In this document: one piece after another, positions 21,118 through 31,583 of the stretch
How positions within the stretch are numbered: position 1 is the stretch's first letter
Layout of the letters: each line of letters begins with the position of its first letter
NCBI RefSeq assembly: GCF_000227115.2
Contig: NC_016487.1
Coordinates: 558,001-622,000 of the forward strand
Source of the DNA: Naumovozyma dairenensis CBS 421
Taxonomy: Eukaryota > Ascomycota > Saccharomycetes > Saccharomycetales > Saccharomycetaceae
Length of the DNA stretch: 64,000 nt
Direction: 5' to 3'
The notes under the pieces: model-generated
What the model was told of the DNA's origin: nothing
What the model saw: only the letters and a program-made list of their open reading frames with translations
The model's database searches: none
Position numbers and translations under genes: made by a program

Positions 21118-23292
21118 ATGTCAGAGGATTCAAGCCTTGAATTGGAAGATTATAACGAGGATGAAGAAAGAGGAAATACGTCGCTTCTTTCTTCCATCCA
21201 ACAGCATAAACCTTCGGTTAAGGACAAGCTTACATCCATTCCACACTACCTGAGATCTTCCAGAGTTATCAATGGATTAAGAAGATATCTACAATATTTC
21301 ATCACACGAATAACGGGTGCTACGAAAAAGGAAATCATATACAGAGTATGTGTTACACTTTTAATAATTTCAATAATAACAATATCAACTAGAAAAGCTG
21401 GTACTTCTGAAACAATGAAAAAGTTGACTTATAATTATTATTCCAAAATTTATAATCAGAAAAATGTGGACTCCATTAAGGATTTGAATAATATCGATGT
21501 CTCACAAACTTTACTCTATAAACCATGGGCTGATACACCTTTGACTGAAGATATATTCAGACAGGAATACGAATCAAATAATTTAACTGCCTATGCAGAG
21601 AATCTAGATTTCGATAAGTTCAAAAAACAATATTCCAAGACGAAGGGGAAAAACCATAAAAATGATGATAATGAAAAAGATTTAACAAAACTGAATCTTA
21701 ACACAGAAGAAACTTATGAGTCATTAATCGATTGTGGTGATCTAGCTTATAACATTACCATTGAAAATTCTAAATTGAAAAAGGCTTTAACTGATGATTT
21801 AATTCAAATGAGACGCGACTTAATTGCGAAAAATGATCACATTTCTAAATTAATCAAGAGTAATAAAGATAAAGATATGTCAGAGGAGGAAATTATAACA
21901 AAATATTGGTCTAAATTTGGTGGTGCTCCTTTGTGGCTTGAAAAAGAACAATGTTATGTCGTTTATTCAAGGGTGTTTTATAGTCCATCAGGTCATAAAA
22001 CTGCCTCAAGAATTTCACTTATTAGAGCACAAGCATTTGATAAGAATTGGAACGAATTGAAAGGGAAGAAAATCCCATTCGTTGATATTAAAGTTCCTAA
22101 AAACTTCCAAAGTGAATTAAATAAATTAGATAAAGAATTTGGCTTAAACCAATGTGATCATTTGAAAAACGATGAAAAGGCTTATAACTTTTGTATATTA
22201 GATAACGTTAAGACAAAACTTAAAGCTAAAGAAAGAAGAGAGAAGGTATTATCCCATTATTATATTACCTATCCTACTGTCTTGGATATTGAGTTTGATT
22301 CCTCCGGTATGTTAAGTGGACCAGAAGATCCCCATGTTATCCTTAGGAAAACAGCTAATATTGAAGAACCAATAATATTTTTCAATATGCAAGACCATAA
22401 AGCTAATAATAGACCTATGTATGCTTATTTACCACATAGGAAAACCAGTCCAATGTTAAAATTTAACCTAAATGGTAGGAAGCTAAATGATGTAGAAAAA
22501 AATTGGGCTCCATTCTTCCATCAAAATGTCAAAGATAATTCATTTTCTAGGGGAAGTATTCATTTCATTTATTCATTTGCCCCATTGGAAATTATGAAAT
22601 GTTCATTAGATGATGGAGAATGTAAAATGGATTTTGAAGCTGTAACTAATGGTGCAAATGAAGGTCAGAAATTTGGAAATATGAGAGGTGCAACTCAATA
22701 TGTTCCCTTGCCTGCTATTCTACCTAAAGTAAAGAATAAACAAGTTTGGGTTGGGTTTCCTAAAGTTCATTTAGGATTTTGTGGTTGTGGTGGAGGTTTC
22801 TATAGGCCAATGTTAAGCGTCTTGGTAGAATCAAATGGTGTTTATTACCAATCTGCTATAGTCCCATCAATGGATTTCAATATCGAAGTTCTTTCTTGGG
22901 AAGAAGAGGGATCTAATTGTGACTCCGGTAACATCTTAAATCCGAACTCAATTTCCTTTTGGGAAGTTACAAGTCAAGACCTTGAAACGAAAAAATTTGA
23001 AGATTATATGGGAATAGCCGTTAGTGAATCGGATGTAGTGACTAAAGTTCTTACTTTGAAAGGTGTCTTGAATTTTGTGCTGGGCATATATAATGACAAA
23101 CCAATGAATGAAGAATTCGATATAAATGAGGATTCCAGATCAATTATAGATAAAACAACGAATTGTGTAGTAACAGGGGTACTCAGAGAATGTGACCGAT
23201 ACGGTAAAGAGCACGATAAGAACGTAAAGGAACAAAAAAAAACTGACGAATCTAAAGAGAAAGGTAAGGAATCTCAACCAAAGAATAGCTGA
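21118..23292 (+). CDS. beta-1,2-mannosyltransferase family protein (GT91, BMT/WRY family)
   Basis: The 724-residue type II membrane protein has an acidic cytosolic N terminus, one membrane anchor at about residues 74-90, a stem, and a lumenal catalytic domain from about 230. Features typical of the fungal BMT family are FGGAPLWLE, SGPEDPHVIL, NWAPFF and the Cys/Gly-rich GFCGCGGGFYRPML. In Candida albicans and Komagataella these enzymes add beta-1,2-linked mannose to cell-wall mannan or phosphopeptidomannan in the Golgi; related genes exist in Candida glabrata. S. cerevisiae has none. The C terminus is a Lys/Glu-rich tail. Acceptor specificity cannot be told from sequence. The gene stands between retroelement debris and the conserved YME2 gene, at a synteny break. 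Confidence 0.85.
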   Translation: MSEDSSLELEDYNEDEERGNTSLLSSIQQHKPSVKDKLTSIPHYLRSSRVINGLRRYLQYFITRITGATKKEIIYRVCVTLLIISIITISTRKAGTSETMKKLTYNYYSKIYNQKNVDSIKDLNNIDVSQTLLYKPWADTPLTEDIFRQEYESNNLTAYAENLDFDKFKKQYSKTKGKNHKNDDNEKDLTKLNLNTEETYESLIDCGDLAYNITIENSKLKKALTDDLIQMRRDLIAKNDHISKLIKSNKDKDMSEEEIITKYWSKFGGAPLWLEKEQCYVVYSRVFYSPSGHKTASRISLIRAQAFDKNWNELKGKKIPFVDIKVPKNFQSELNKLDKEFGLNQCDHLKNDEKAYNFCILDNVKTKLKAKERREKVLSHYYITYPTVLDIEFDSSGMLSGPEDPHVILRKTANIEEPIIFFNMQDHKANNRPMYAYLPHRKTSPMLKFNLNGRKLNDVEKNWAPFFHQNVKDNSFSRGSIHFIYSFAPLEIMKCSLDDGECKMDFEAVTNGANEGQKFGNMRGATQYVPLPAILPKVKNKQVWVGFPKVHLGFCGCGGGFYRPMLSVLVESNGVYYQSAIVPSMDFNIEVLSWEEEGSNCDSGNILNPNSISFWEVTSQDLETKKFEDYMGIAVSESDVVTKVLTLKGVLNFVLGIYNDKPMNEEFDINEDSRSIIDKTTNCVVTGVLRECDRYGKEHDKNVKEQKKTDESKEKGKESQPKNS

Positions 23293-23531
23293 ATTTTTTT
23301 TTCTTATCGCCTGCGGATAATTTAAGAGCCGAACAATTCCTAAGGAAACGTTTCTCTACTCTCTTTATACTAATCTACATAATGATAATGACAATGGAAA
23401 TAAAAAATATAAACTTTTAAAAATTTCTTTTTCCTCTTATAGAATATTAAATTACTTAATTGGCATGTAATATAAATGCACAAAGGCTTTTATCTCTTTT
23501 AAATAGGTAAATGTCTTATAGTTCTCGAACT

Positions 23532-26057
23532 TCAATCTTTGGATAATTCTTTTATTTCTGCTTCGCAGTTTGAGATGACAGCACTACTTGCACCTATTTT
23601 ACCGGAGAGATAATCTAACCTACTCTTGAATAGTTTTTGATCGCTAATTTTTCCTAATGGACGTAATTCTTCTTCCCATTTTCTAATTCTTCCCGTTTCG
23701 AAACTGATGACTTTTAGTAAATAACGTGTTTTTAAAACTTTGGCCAATCTGGAATCATTTTTAAGATAGGAGAAAGCAGCCCTATAAAGCGGTTTGGCTG
23801 GATATATTTCTTGCAAAACCCCACGATCTCTTGAAACTGTAATCAATCCATTATTTTCCAGCTCTAAAATTCCAAGTTCTGGAGCAGCTTTAAATAATGG
23901 ACGGAAAATAATATCATGGAAGGGTAAAATGGGGCGTTCACTCAATAAAGTAATCAATTCCCAAGCTTGAGCACTTTTTAAACTATCAATCTTATCACTT
24001 AAAAACATCTGTGTGATTTGTTCTGACGCCTGTTCTACCATTTTTTCTAGGGCTTCCCTTGGCTGTTCACCTGATTTAACACGTCTGACAAAAGCTTGAA
24101 GATCTAACATTCTTCCTCCTAATGGCTCTAAGGCTTCATCAATTTCATGTAACTCAGTTGGAGATAATGTTAATTTTTCCATTTTTTCTGGTATGATTTC
24201 CTCTTCATCATTTCCGTTGTCTTCTTTCTTTTCTTGTAATCTATACAGAACATAATTTCTTGAATTTTCTTTAGATGCATCGTTTAATATCAAAGTTTTG
24301 AATACTTGGTTTGGATATGAATCGGCAAGTTGCTGATTAGATGCGATTGTTTCAGTTAAAAATATAACATGAGCGACATTTGTTTGAACAAGCATTGCCG
24401 CCCAATCTGCTAATTCTTTATAGACAAATCCATTAATTTCTGATTTACCTTCGAAACTATCTAATACAATGACAGGTTTTTCTTCCGGGTGTTGCTGTAA
24501 ATAATCCTCCTCTTTAACATTTATGGTTTCATCACCATTTCTAAGTACAGGTTTATAGCCTCTCAACGCGATACGTCTTAAGGACATCATTGTTGTGGTT
24601 AACATATTTCTAAATTGTGTCTCTTTAGTTTCTGATAAGCCTGTCTTTTGACCAGTTAACCCTTGTACCATTAAATCTATAACGCTGGTTACAGAGTCAA
24701 TCCAGGGGAAAATGGGGAAATAACCCAACTGTGATGCCACATTTCTTAAGAATTTAGCATCTGTTCTTGATTTGATAATCTTATCACAGTCTAAATATAA
24801 AACGTTTTCTCTATTATTTAAAGTATGCTGCATTACCAAATCGTGTTTCCCTGTACCTCTTGGGCCTCTCACAATGACAAAGGTATTGATATTTTCTTCA
24901 AGCCACATTTTCAAATCATTAACTTTCTCAATACGTTCTTCCCAAAGATGTTCTTCTGCTTGATTTTCACTTTCATTTTTTCCTAAGTAATGTTTGAAAG
25001 ATGACACTGTCGTATTGGTAAAATTTCTCAATCTTTTCAGGACTGGATTTCCCATATTTAATGAGTATTTGTGAGTAATCTTTTGTTCAATAAAAAATTC
25101 TCTAATTGGGTCAAAAACTAAGACAGCTAAGAATGATAACAATGCAATCAAGACAGGAACGGCAATTCTTGTATGATTGACGAAAAACTTACCGAAAAAA
25201 TGTGCTTTTATCACTTTATCATATTGAATGTGAATGACAGTATTTCTAATTTCAATACCAGAAACACAATTTTTTGCACATATCGCACCTCTGTAAGATT
25301 TATATTTAACTTGAGCATAAGGAACGGATGCTGTTGCTGGGAAGATGTCAATAATCGTACCGTATCTTCTAAACAACGAGTACATTTCTTCTTCAGTTAA
25401 CGCAGGACCTTGAAATTTGACTGTTATGGTAGTATTGGGCAATCTCCTCAAGTCTTCAATCCAGGGAGTCCCCTTCACCGGGAATGCTGTAGCTTTTGTG
25501 AAATAAGACAGTAAAGAATGCGATGATTCATTAGCCGTGTTTTGTTGAATCTTAGCATTGACTTCAGCTTTCGTATATCTTTCTGGGATTAAAAACGTAG
25601 CAAAGACACCCCCGTCTCTCTTCACGGGAATGGTTGAACGTAACCTCAACCCATGGATTGGATTACTCACGGGACTCGCATAATTTTGTATTTTAGCTCT
25701 AACAGCCTCACGAGATTGATTCGTCAGTAGTAAATTATACCAAAGGGTAGGGTTCCATATCGATGTTGCTCGTGGATAGACATTATCGAAATATACTAGT
25801 GTTTCTTGTTCAGTTTTATGAATGATCCCCGTATCCGTGGCAGTGCTTGATTCACCAGCTTGTTGGTCCTTTTCTTGAATTTCAGTAGAAACATACCTTC
25901 TTGCATTCCCTACAAATCCATACATGGATGTGAAAGAGGACCACAATGAGGAGCAGGAGTATGGAGTAGTTCCGAATCTACGTAATAGAGATGCGTTCAT
26001 TATTCGAGGCGTATGTGCAGGAATCGCACTTCTCTGGATAGTTTTTAGTGGTAACAT
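23532..26057 (-). CDS. YME2: mitochondrial inner-membrane protein Yme2 (Rna12, mitochondrial escape protein 2)
   Basis: The 841-residue protein matches S. cerevisiae Yme2 (850). It maintains mitochondrial nucleoid number and structure and limits escape of mitochondrial DNA to the nucleus. In order there are a mitochondrial presequence, an RRM-like domain (about 190-280, around the ITVKFQGPALTEEEMYSLF segment), a membrane span near 300-320 and an AAA-like ATPase domain with P-loop RGPRGTGK (Lys404). I start at the ATG at 26055-26057; an in-frame extension to 26120 begins with TTG and is not used. The promoter is shared head to head with UBP15. In S. cerevisiae ADH2 lies between the two. Confidence 0.95.
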   Translation of the reverse strand: MLPLKTIQRSAIPAHTPRIMNASLLRRFGTTPYSCSSLWSSFTSMYGFVGNARRYVSTEIQEKDQQAGESSTATDTGIIHKTEQETLVYFDNVYPRATSIWNPTLWYNLLLTNQSREAVRAKIQNYASPVSNPIHGLRLRSTIPVKRDGGVFATFLIPERYTKAEVNAKIQQNTANESSHSLLSYFTKATAFPVKGTPWIEDLRRLPNTTITVKFQGPALTEEEMYSLFRRYGTIIDIFPATASVPYAQVKYKSYRGAICAKNCVSGIEIRNTVIHIQYDKVIKAHFFGKFFVNHTRIAVPVLIALLSFLAVLVFDPIREFFIEQKITHKYSLNMGNPVLKRLRNFTNTTVSSFKHYLGKNESENQAEEHLWEERIEKVNDLKMWLEENINTFVIVRGPRGTGKHDLVMQHTLNNRENVLYLDCDKIIKSRTDAKFLRNVASQLGYFPIFPWIDSVTSVIDLMVQGLTGQKTGLSETKETQFRNMLTTTMMSLRRIALRGYKPVLRNGDETINVKEEDYLQQHPEEKPVIVLDSFEGKSEINGFVYKELADWAAMLVQTNVAHVIFLTETIASNQQLADSYPNQVFKTLILNDASKENSRNYVLYRLQEKKEDNGNDEEEIIPEKMEKLTLSPTELHEIDEALEPLGGRMLDLQAFVRRVKSGEQPREALEKMVEQASEQITQMFLSDKIDSLKSAQAWELITLLSERPILPFHDIIFRPLFKAAPELGILELENNGLITVSRDRGVLQEIYPAKPLYRAAFSYLKNDSRLAKVLKTRYLLKVISFETGRIRKWEEELRPLGKISDQKLFKSRLDYLSGKIGASSAVISNCEAEIKELSKD

Positions 26058-26471
26058 TATGTATAACTGCGGACACTCCTCATATAGTATTTGATTATGA
26101 ATTGCTTTTAAATAATTCAATGAGACAACACCTCGATTCCACTGGGTTTATCTCTCCATTCAAGTATTCTCGTTCTCATTCGATATCTGCTCTCTTGTAA
26201 ATTACCCGGGTAGGTGTCCCTGATCTTAATAACGCCATTTCGGACTATCCATTTTAAAGGAGGGGACGATCCCATTCTGTAAACTAGAGTAAAGTAGAAA
26301 ACAGTAAGAGGGCAAGATAATCAATTGGTCTGATCTTAGATAAGTAAAAGAAGGGGAGAGATAGTCGATATAAGAATCTATTAAATTACCAATTAATCTC
26401 TCTATCGATCAACTTTTATACATATAAAAAACCGAAAGAAAGCCGAGTTGAAAGGACTAGAAAAAACTATA
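26058..26471. promoter_or_regulatory. divergent promoter YME2/UBP15 with Reb1-type site
   Basis: This is 414 bp between divergent starts. TTACCCG at 26202-26208, inside the palindromic TACCCGGGTA, matches the Reb1 general regulatory factor consensus, which typically positions nucleosomes in divergent promoters. No other element stands out. Confidence 0.5.
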
Positions 26472-29400
26472 ATGAACACGAAAGTTACAGGAACCATCAT
26501 TGATAATATCGCCTTCCATAAAACATTCAATGAGATACTTCCCAAAAATAATGATGAATTAGAAACTGCCATTGAGGGGACTTTCACATGGGAAATTGAG
26601 GATTGGTTCGCTTTATCAGAAAATAAATATTCATCTCCAAGGGTGAAAATAGGTGATTTCGAGTGGGATATATTGCTATTCCCACAGGGGAACCATAATA
26701 AAGGACTGGCAGTATATGTTGAACCACATCCAAAGCAGATTCAGAATGAAGAAACAGGCGAACTGGAAAATGCCGACGCTGATTGGTATTGTTGTGCTCA
26801 ATTCGCTGTAGTTTTATCTAAACCTGGAGAGGATACAGCCATCAATTTAGTTAACCGATCCCATCATAGATTTAACTCTGTTGATACAGATTGGGGGTTC
26901 GCTAATTTACTAGATTTAAATCATTTGAAGTATCCATCAAGAAATTCCAAATCAGGGTATCTCAAAGACGGTAAGTTACATATATCGGCATATGTGAGAA
27001 TATTAAAAGATACTACTGGCGTTCTATGGCATAATTTCATGAATTACGACTCTAAAAAAGTTACTGGTTATGTTGGATTCAGAAATCAAGGTGCCACCTG
27101 TTATTTGAATTCTCTTTTGCAATCTTATTTCTTCACTAAATACTTCAGAAAATTGGTCTATAAAATTCCAACAGAAAGTGAAACCCCTAATAGTAGCGTT
27201 CCATTAGCACTGCAACGCGCATTCTACCAGCTACAAGTCTCTCAGATTCCATTGGATACTTTAGAATTAACAAGATCATTTGGATGGGATAGTGCAGAAG
27301 CTTTCACCCAACATGATGTTCAAGAGTTGAATCGTATCTTAATGGATAGATTAGAAAACAGAATGCTAGGAACACCAGTGGAAGGAAAATTGAGTGAATT
27401 ATTTGTTGGGAAAATGAAAAGTTACATCAAATGTGTTAATGTTGAATATGAATCATCTAGAGTGGAGGATTTTTGGGATTTGCAATTGAATGTGAAAAAC
27501 TTGAAATGTCTAAAAGATTCTTTCGAAAATTATATTGAAATAGAACTTATGAACGGTGAAAACCAATATGCTGCACAGGATTTTGGTTTACAAGATGCTG
27601 AAAAAGGTGTGATATTTGAATCGTTCCCACCAATTTTACATCTACAATTGAAAAGATTCGAGTACGATTTCAATTTCGATCAATTAATCAAAATCAACGA
27701 TAGGTATGAGTTTCCTGAATCTTTTGATACCTCGCCGTACATGGAAAAAAAGGAGGATGGATCAAATAACGAACCTTGTATATATAACTTACATGGTGTC
27801 CTTGTCCACACTGGTGACATATCTACTGGGCATTATTATGCAATGATTAAACCAGACTTAGAAGATCAATGGTATCGATTTGATGACGAAAAAGTTTGGA
27901 AAGTTACCAAAAAGCAAGTTTTTGAAGAAAATTTTGGATTAGATAGAAGGTCTGAAGACGATCTTAAGTGTATGACAAGAGAACAATATGAAGATTATTT
28001 AATTACGCGTCATACAAGTGCATACATGTTGGTTTATATCAGAAAAGACAAAGAAGAAGAACTATTACAACCAGTCACAGAGCTAGACGTCCCAGCACAT
28101 GTTGTCACCAGAGTTAAGAAAGATCTGCAAGAAAAGGAAGCACAAGAGAAAGAGATTAGGGAAGCACATTTGTTCTTAAAGATAAATATTCATTCCATTT
28201 CAAGTTTTATTAGCTACGAAGGCTTTGATATGACCTCAGTCAATAGTATAACGGGTCCACTCAATGAAGATTTGAATGATGGTAAAGAACAACCTATACT
28301 ATTGAAGATTACAAGGAAGACTACTTTAGCTGACTTTTTCAAGAAGGTAAAGGTGGCATTAGAGATACCTCTAAGCAGAGAAGTAAGACTTTGGAGACTA
28401 GATTATAGAAGGAATAGTACATTGCGTGTATCTGATCCTATTCCAACAGAAGCATTCGATAAACCGCTAGATGAGCTTCTCTTGGTAGGTGACGAAGCAC
28501 AACAAACGCCTTTGAATATCTTCGCTGAAGAGCCGTATCTAGAGCTACATTACCTCCATTCGTTACAAAAACAGAAACTGTTACCGTTCCAAATATTGAA
28601 TGGCGAACTAATTAATTTCATGCGGACACAATTAGAGACGATAGTACCAACTGAACAAATACCAACACCGTCTAAAGACAAGGAGGACATGGATTCCCAT
28701 ATTTTGCTATTTATTAAAAAGTTTGACGCCTCAACCCAACGTATCTCAGGCTTTGGCCACTGCATAATAAACCAAATAGACTACCTCAGCTCGTTAAGCC
28801 AGTTACTATCAGATATTTTTGATGTCGGGTCAGCGATCCCATTAACTGAGGAAATACATCCTGATTCAATCGATGCCGTGGTGTTAGAATCCAAGGCGTA
28901 CGATTGTAGTCTCATAACAGGTGATATACTTTGCTTCCAACTTCCAGGTTCGAAGTCACCTGGTATTTTCCCTGATTATCAAACTGTTCAAGATTTTTAT
29001 GGATATTTGAGGCATAGAATTAAATTAAAATTTACCAAAAGCTTGCAAAAGAGCGAGGAATATGTGATAGAGAACTCAGAAGAAAAATCGTTTGAGTTTT
29101 GGATAGATGCATATACACCCTATGATAATTTGATTAAAGTTATATCAAATTACCTAGAAGTTGATCCTGAGTACTTGAAAATATTTGTCATATATGGCAA
29201 TGAAAGATACGCGTTGAAATCCAAATCCTCCTTAAATGAATACTTAACAAAAGACTATAACTGCAAATCAATCCCACCTTTTGAATATGAAATCCTTTCG
29301 ATACCTTTAAAAGATCTAGAACGTTTAAGACCAATTAAATTCTATTGGTTGAAGAACAGTTACATTCATTATCAAAGTTTCGAATTCGAAGTTTCTAATG

Positions 29401-30065
29401 ATCTGACGATAAAGAAATTTTTAGATAAAATCCAAAATAAAATTGGATTCACTGATCAAGAAAAGGATAATATTTTAATCTGGACCAACTCAAATTTCCA
29501 GTTTAAAACCATCTTGACTGAGACGCAAACATTCTATGAGATATCAAGGGGCTCCTTTTTATTTGGGAGAGTTCTTCCGGACGAAGTCAAGCTTTTCAAA
29601 GAGTTAAATTCTGATGTGGAAATGGATAGTTATGAACATCCTGCAGAGAGGGCTTTTGAGACGCGCCGTTTTGAAATAGCAACCAATACCGATAAAAGTA
29701 ATCCCATGGGTAAAATTGATGGTAAATTAGTTGTCGTGACACAATACTTTAAGGAAATAGATAATAAACATGGGATTTCCTTTATATTCAACTTAATCCC
29801 TGCTGAATCATTTCTGAAAACCAGAGAACGACTTCATATAAAGTTTGGACTAGGCCAAAAAGAATTTTCAAAAATCAAGTTAGGCATTTCTTTCACAACT
29901 GCTAATGGTACAGAATTTAAATCCTTGGAAATGTTTAATGATACAGACCTAGAAAAGCTCGTTCTTTACAACGTTATGAATAATTTAGACTGCATTTACC
30001 TGGATCATCCTGACAGGCTGCGCTCTCACAACGTTTATGATAGACCAATGGTAATTAAGAACTAA
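26472..30065 (+). CDS. UBP15: ubiquitin-specific protease Ubp15 (USP7/HAUSP family)
   Basis: The 1197-residue protein matches S. cerevisiae Ubp15 (1230) throughout. It has an N-terminal MATH/TRAF-like domain (about 30-180, with IGDFEWDILLFPQGN), a USP catalytic domain (about 195-515) and several C-terminal ubiquitin-like domains ending in DHPDRLRSHNVYDRPMVIKN. The catalytic Cys210 lies in NQGATCYLNSLLQS and His454 in DISTGHYY. Ubp15 removes ubiquitin from substrates including cell-cycle and peroxisomal factors. The start is the ATG at 26472; the in-frame codons before it begin with TTG. The C terminus faces SCW10, with 372 bp between the convergent ends. Confidence 0.97.
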   Translation: MNTKVTGTIIDNIAFHKTFNEILPKNNDELETAIEGTFTWEIEDWFALSENKYSSPRVKIGDFEWDILLFPQGNHNKGLAVYVEPHPKQIQNEETGELENADADWYCCAQFAVVLSKPGEDTAINLVNRSHHRFNSVDTDWGFANLLDLNHLKYPSRNSKSGYLKDGKLHISAYVRILKDTTGVLWHNFMNYDSKKVTGYVGFRNQGATCYLNSLLQSYFFTKYFRKLVYKIPTESETPNSSVPLALQRAFYQLQVSQIPLDTLELTRSFGWDSAEAFTQHDVQELNRILMDRLENRMLGTPVEGKLSELFVGKMKSYIKCVNVEYESSRVEDFWDLQLNVKNLKCLKDSFENYIEIELMNGENQYAAQDFGLQDAEKGVIFESFPPILHLQLKRFEYDFNFDQLIKINDRYEFPESFDTSPYMEKKEDGSNNEPCIYNLHGVLVHTGDISTGHYYAMIKPDLEDQWYRFDDEKVWKVTKKQVFEENFGLDRRSEDDLKCMTREQYEDYLITRHTSAYMLVYIRKDKEEELLQPVTELDVPAHVVTRVKKDLQEKEAQEKEIREAHLFLKINIHSISSFISYEGFDMTSVNSITGPLNEDLNDGKEQPILLKITRKTTLADFFKKVKVALEIPLSREVRLWRLDYRRNSTLRVSDPIPTEAFDKPLDELLLVGDEAQQTPLNIFAEEPYLELHYLHSLQKQKLLPFQILNGELINFMRTQLETIVPTEQIPTPSKDKEDMDSHILLFIKKFDASTQRISGFGHCIINQIDYLSSLSQLLSDIFDVGSAIPLTEEIHPDSIDAVVLESKAYDCSLITGDILCFQLPGSKSPGIFPDYQTVQDFYGYLRHRIKLKFTKSLQKSEEYVIENSEEKSFEFWIDAYTPYDNLIKVISNYLEVDPEYLKIFVIYGNERYALKSKSSLNEYLTKDYNCKSIPPFEYEILSIPLKDLERLRPIKFYWLKNSYIHYQSFEFEVSNDLTIKKFLDKIQNKIGFTDQEKDNILIWTNSNFQFKTILTETQTFYEISRGSFLFGRVLPDEVKLFKELNSDVEMDSYEHPAERAFETRRFEIATNTDKSNPMGKIDGKLVVVTQYFKEIDNKHGISFIFNLIPAESFLKTRERLHIKFGLGQKEFSKIKLGISFTTANGTEFKSLEMFNDTDLEKLVLYNVMNNLDCIYLDHPDRLRSHNVYDRPMVIKN

Positions 30066-30437
30066 ACCTTTAAGCATCGACAACCTCAAAAATCTCTACG
30101 GGATAAAAATTCATAAGAAGTAAGTGGAATATATAATTTTTTTTAGATGAAACGCACACATTATACCCAACCATTAATTAAGTCTATATTTAACACTTTA
30201 TATGGCAACCCCTTCTTTATAAACTCAGTTTGTTTCCCAAATATATTCGAAACAAAAGGACTCTACAAGTTGTATGAAAAATAAGTTGGAAAGTTTTAGT
30301 TATGAATAATGTTTTAAAAATGCAAAGTATGTTATATGTTTAGTTTCATTTTCATAAAGTATCTAAATAACCTACAATATGTAAAACTAATATAAACAAT
30401 GGTGAAAAACAGAGGACGCAAGGCAATATGAGTGAGT
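30066..30437. other. convergent 3' region UBP15/SCW10
   Basis: AT-rich spacer between convergent stops. No gene or distinct repeat was seen. Confidence 0.6.
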
Positions 30438-31583
30438 TCAAGCATCACCATAAACACCCCAGTATTTTTCTACACCATATTCACCATCTGCCTTCCATAA
30501 ATCGTTGTAAGCGTTGAATAAGAAAGTCGAGGAACCACAGGAGTTCTTAATAGAAGAAATAGCAGCTTCTTGATTCTCAGTAGATGGAACAGCAAGACCA
30601 TAAGTTTCACCCTTTGTTGGCCATCCAGATTCAGTAATGACGACATCTTTTTTACCATCACAAGCAGTCCATACTCTTTGAATTTGGTTCAAAAGCCATG
30701 TACCAGAATCAGCGGCCGCAGTGTTTTGATCAAAGTAAGCATGGGCATTGACGGCCATATAATCAGAGTAGTTACATAGTTCAGGGTTATTGATAACGGC
30801 AATAAATGTATCGACGGAAACAACTGGACCTGTGTATCCAGCTGAAGTTAAAGCAGATCTACCTGTTGAAATGTAAGAACCGACCTGAGATGCAGTAGCT
30901 TGGCCACCATTAACTAATTCGTTACCGATCGAGACAGTAGTAACATCATTCCAGGAACCGTAAGTGCTGATAGCATTCTTGATAGTATCAACACCGGATT
31001 GAATTTGGTCAACGTAGTAAATACCTAGGAAAAGTTTCTGACTAGATGATTTAGCTTGTAGAACATTTTCAACTTGATTACAATCAACACCGTATAGTCT
31101 AATCACGCCGTAATCAGATAATTTGGCAAAATCTGAGGCAACTTGTGACGTAGATTTGCACGACCCATCACTGTTGTAAGGAGAGTAAGTGATACCTTTG
31201 AATCCGGACGCAGAAACGTCAGAACCTGAAGATGAACCAGAAGAAGAGGTAGAGGAAGAGGAATCCGTTGTAGTTGTTGAAGCCGGACTTGGTGCCAAAG
31301 TTGAAGTAGTTGCAACGTTAGCAACATTCGTAGTAGAGGTAGTCGTGGTTGGTGTATCGACGACAGGCGTAGCAGTAGTTGTTGTTGCGGCATTAGTAGT
31401 ATGAGCAAGGACGTCAGCTTCTTGTAGTACTGCACCTGCATTATTGGCACCTACAACCACTGTGACTTGTGCTTGAACAGTTTGTGTAACTGCATCACGT
31501 TTATGTTTATGGTGTTGTAGTGCTGGCGCAGCTGTAATGCTAGACGCCAAGGAAGCGACTGTAAGTAAAGTTTGGAAACGCAT
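30438..31583 (-). CDS. SCW10: cell-wall glucanase-like protein Scw10/Scw4 (GH17)
   Basis: The 381-residue secreted protein has a signal peptide (MRFQTLLTVASLASSITAA) and a Kex2 site (KHKR). A Thr/Ser-rich O-mannosylated stretch (about 70-125) precedes a GH17 domain. The predicted acid/base Glu222 is in SIGNELV and the nucleophile Glu318 in ITESGWPTKG. Scw10 and its duplicate Scw4 are soluble cell-wall proteins of the endo-beta-1,3-glucanase or transglycosylase family, needed for normal wall assembly and mating. Position next to FKS3 and UBP15 matches SCW10 (YMR305C). I use the ATG at 31581-31583; the upstream extension starts with GTG. Its promoter is shared with FKS3 and contains SBF-type sites. 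Confidence 0.95.
   Translation of the reverse strand: MRFQTLLTVASLASSITAAPALQHHKHKRDAVTQTVQAQVTVVVGANNAGAVLQEADVLAHTTNAATTTTATPVVDTPTTTTSTTNVANVATTSTLAPSPASTTTTDSSSSTSSSGSSSGSDVSASGFKGITYSPYNSDGSCKSTSQVASDFAKLSDYGVIRLYGVDCNQVENVLQAKSSSQKLFLGIYYVDQIQSGVDTIKNAISTYGSWNDVTTVSIGNELVNGGQATASQVGSYISTGRSALTSAGYTGPVVSVDTFIAVINNPELCNYSDYMAVNAHAYFDQNTAAADSGTWLLNQIQRVWTACDGKKDVVITESGWPTKGETYGLAVPSTENQEAAISSIKNSCGSSTFLFNAYNDLWKADGEYGVEKYWGVYGDA

Noticed and set aside
26058..26120. N-terminal extension of YME2
   Set aside because: It begins with TTG; the first ATG at 26055-26057 gives the expected length. The same reasoning removes non-ATG extensions of UBP15 (26448), SCW10 (31616), GAS1 (38333), PSE1 (44070) and SIT1 (59456).
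31103..31450. 115-codon minus-strand frame rich in Leu and Pro
   Set aside because: It is an alternative frame of the Thr/Ser-rich part of SCW10.
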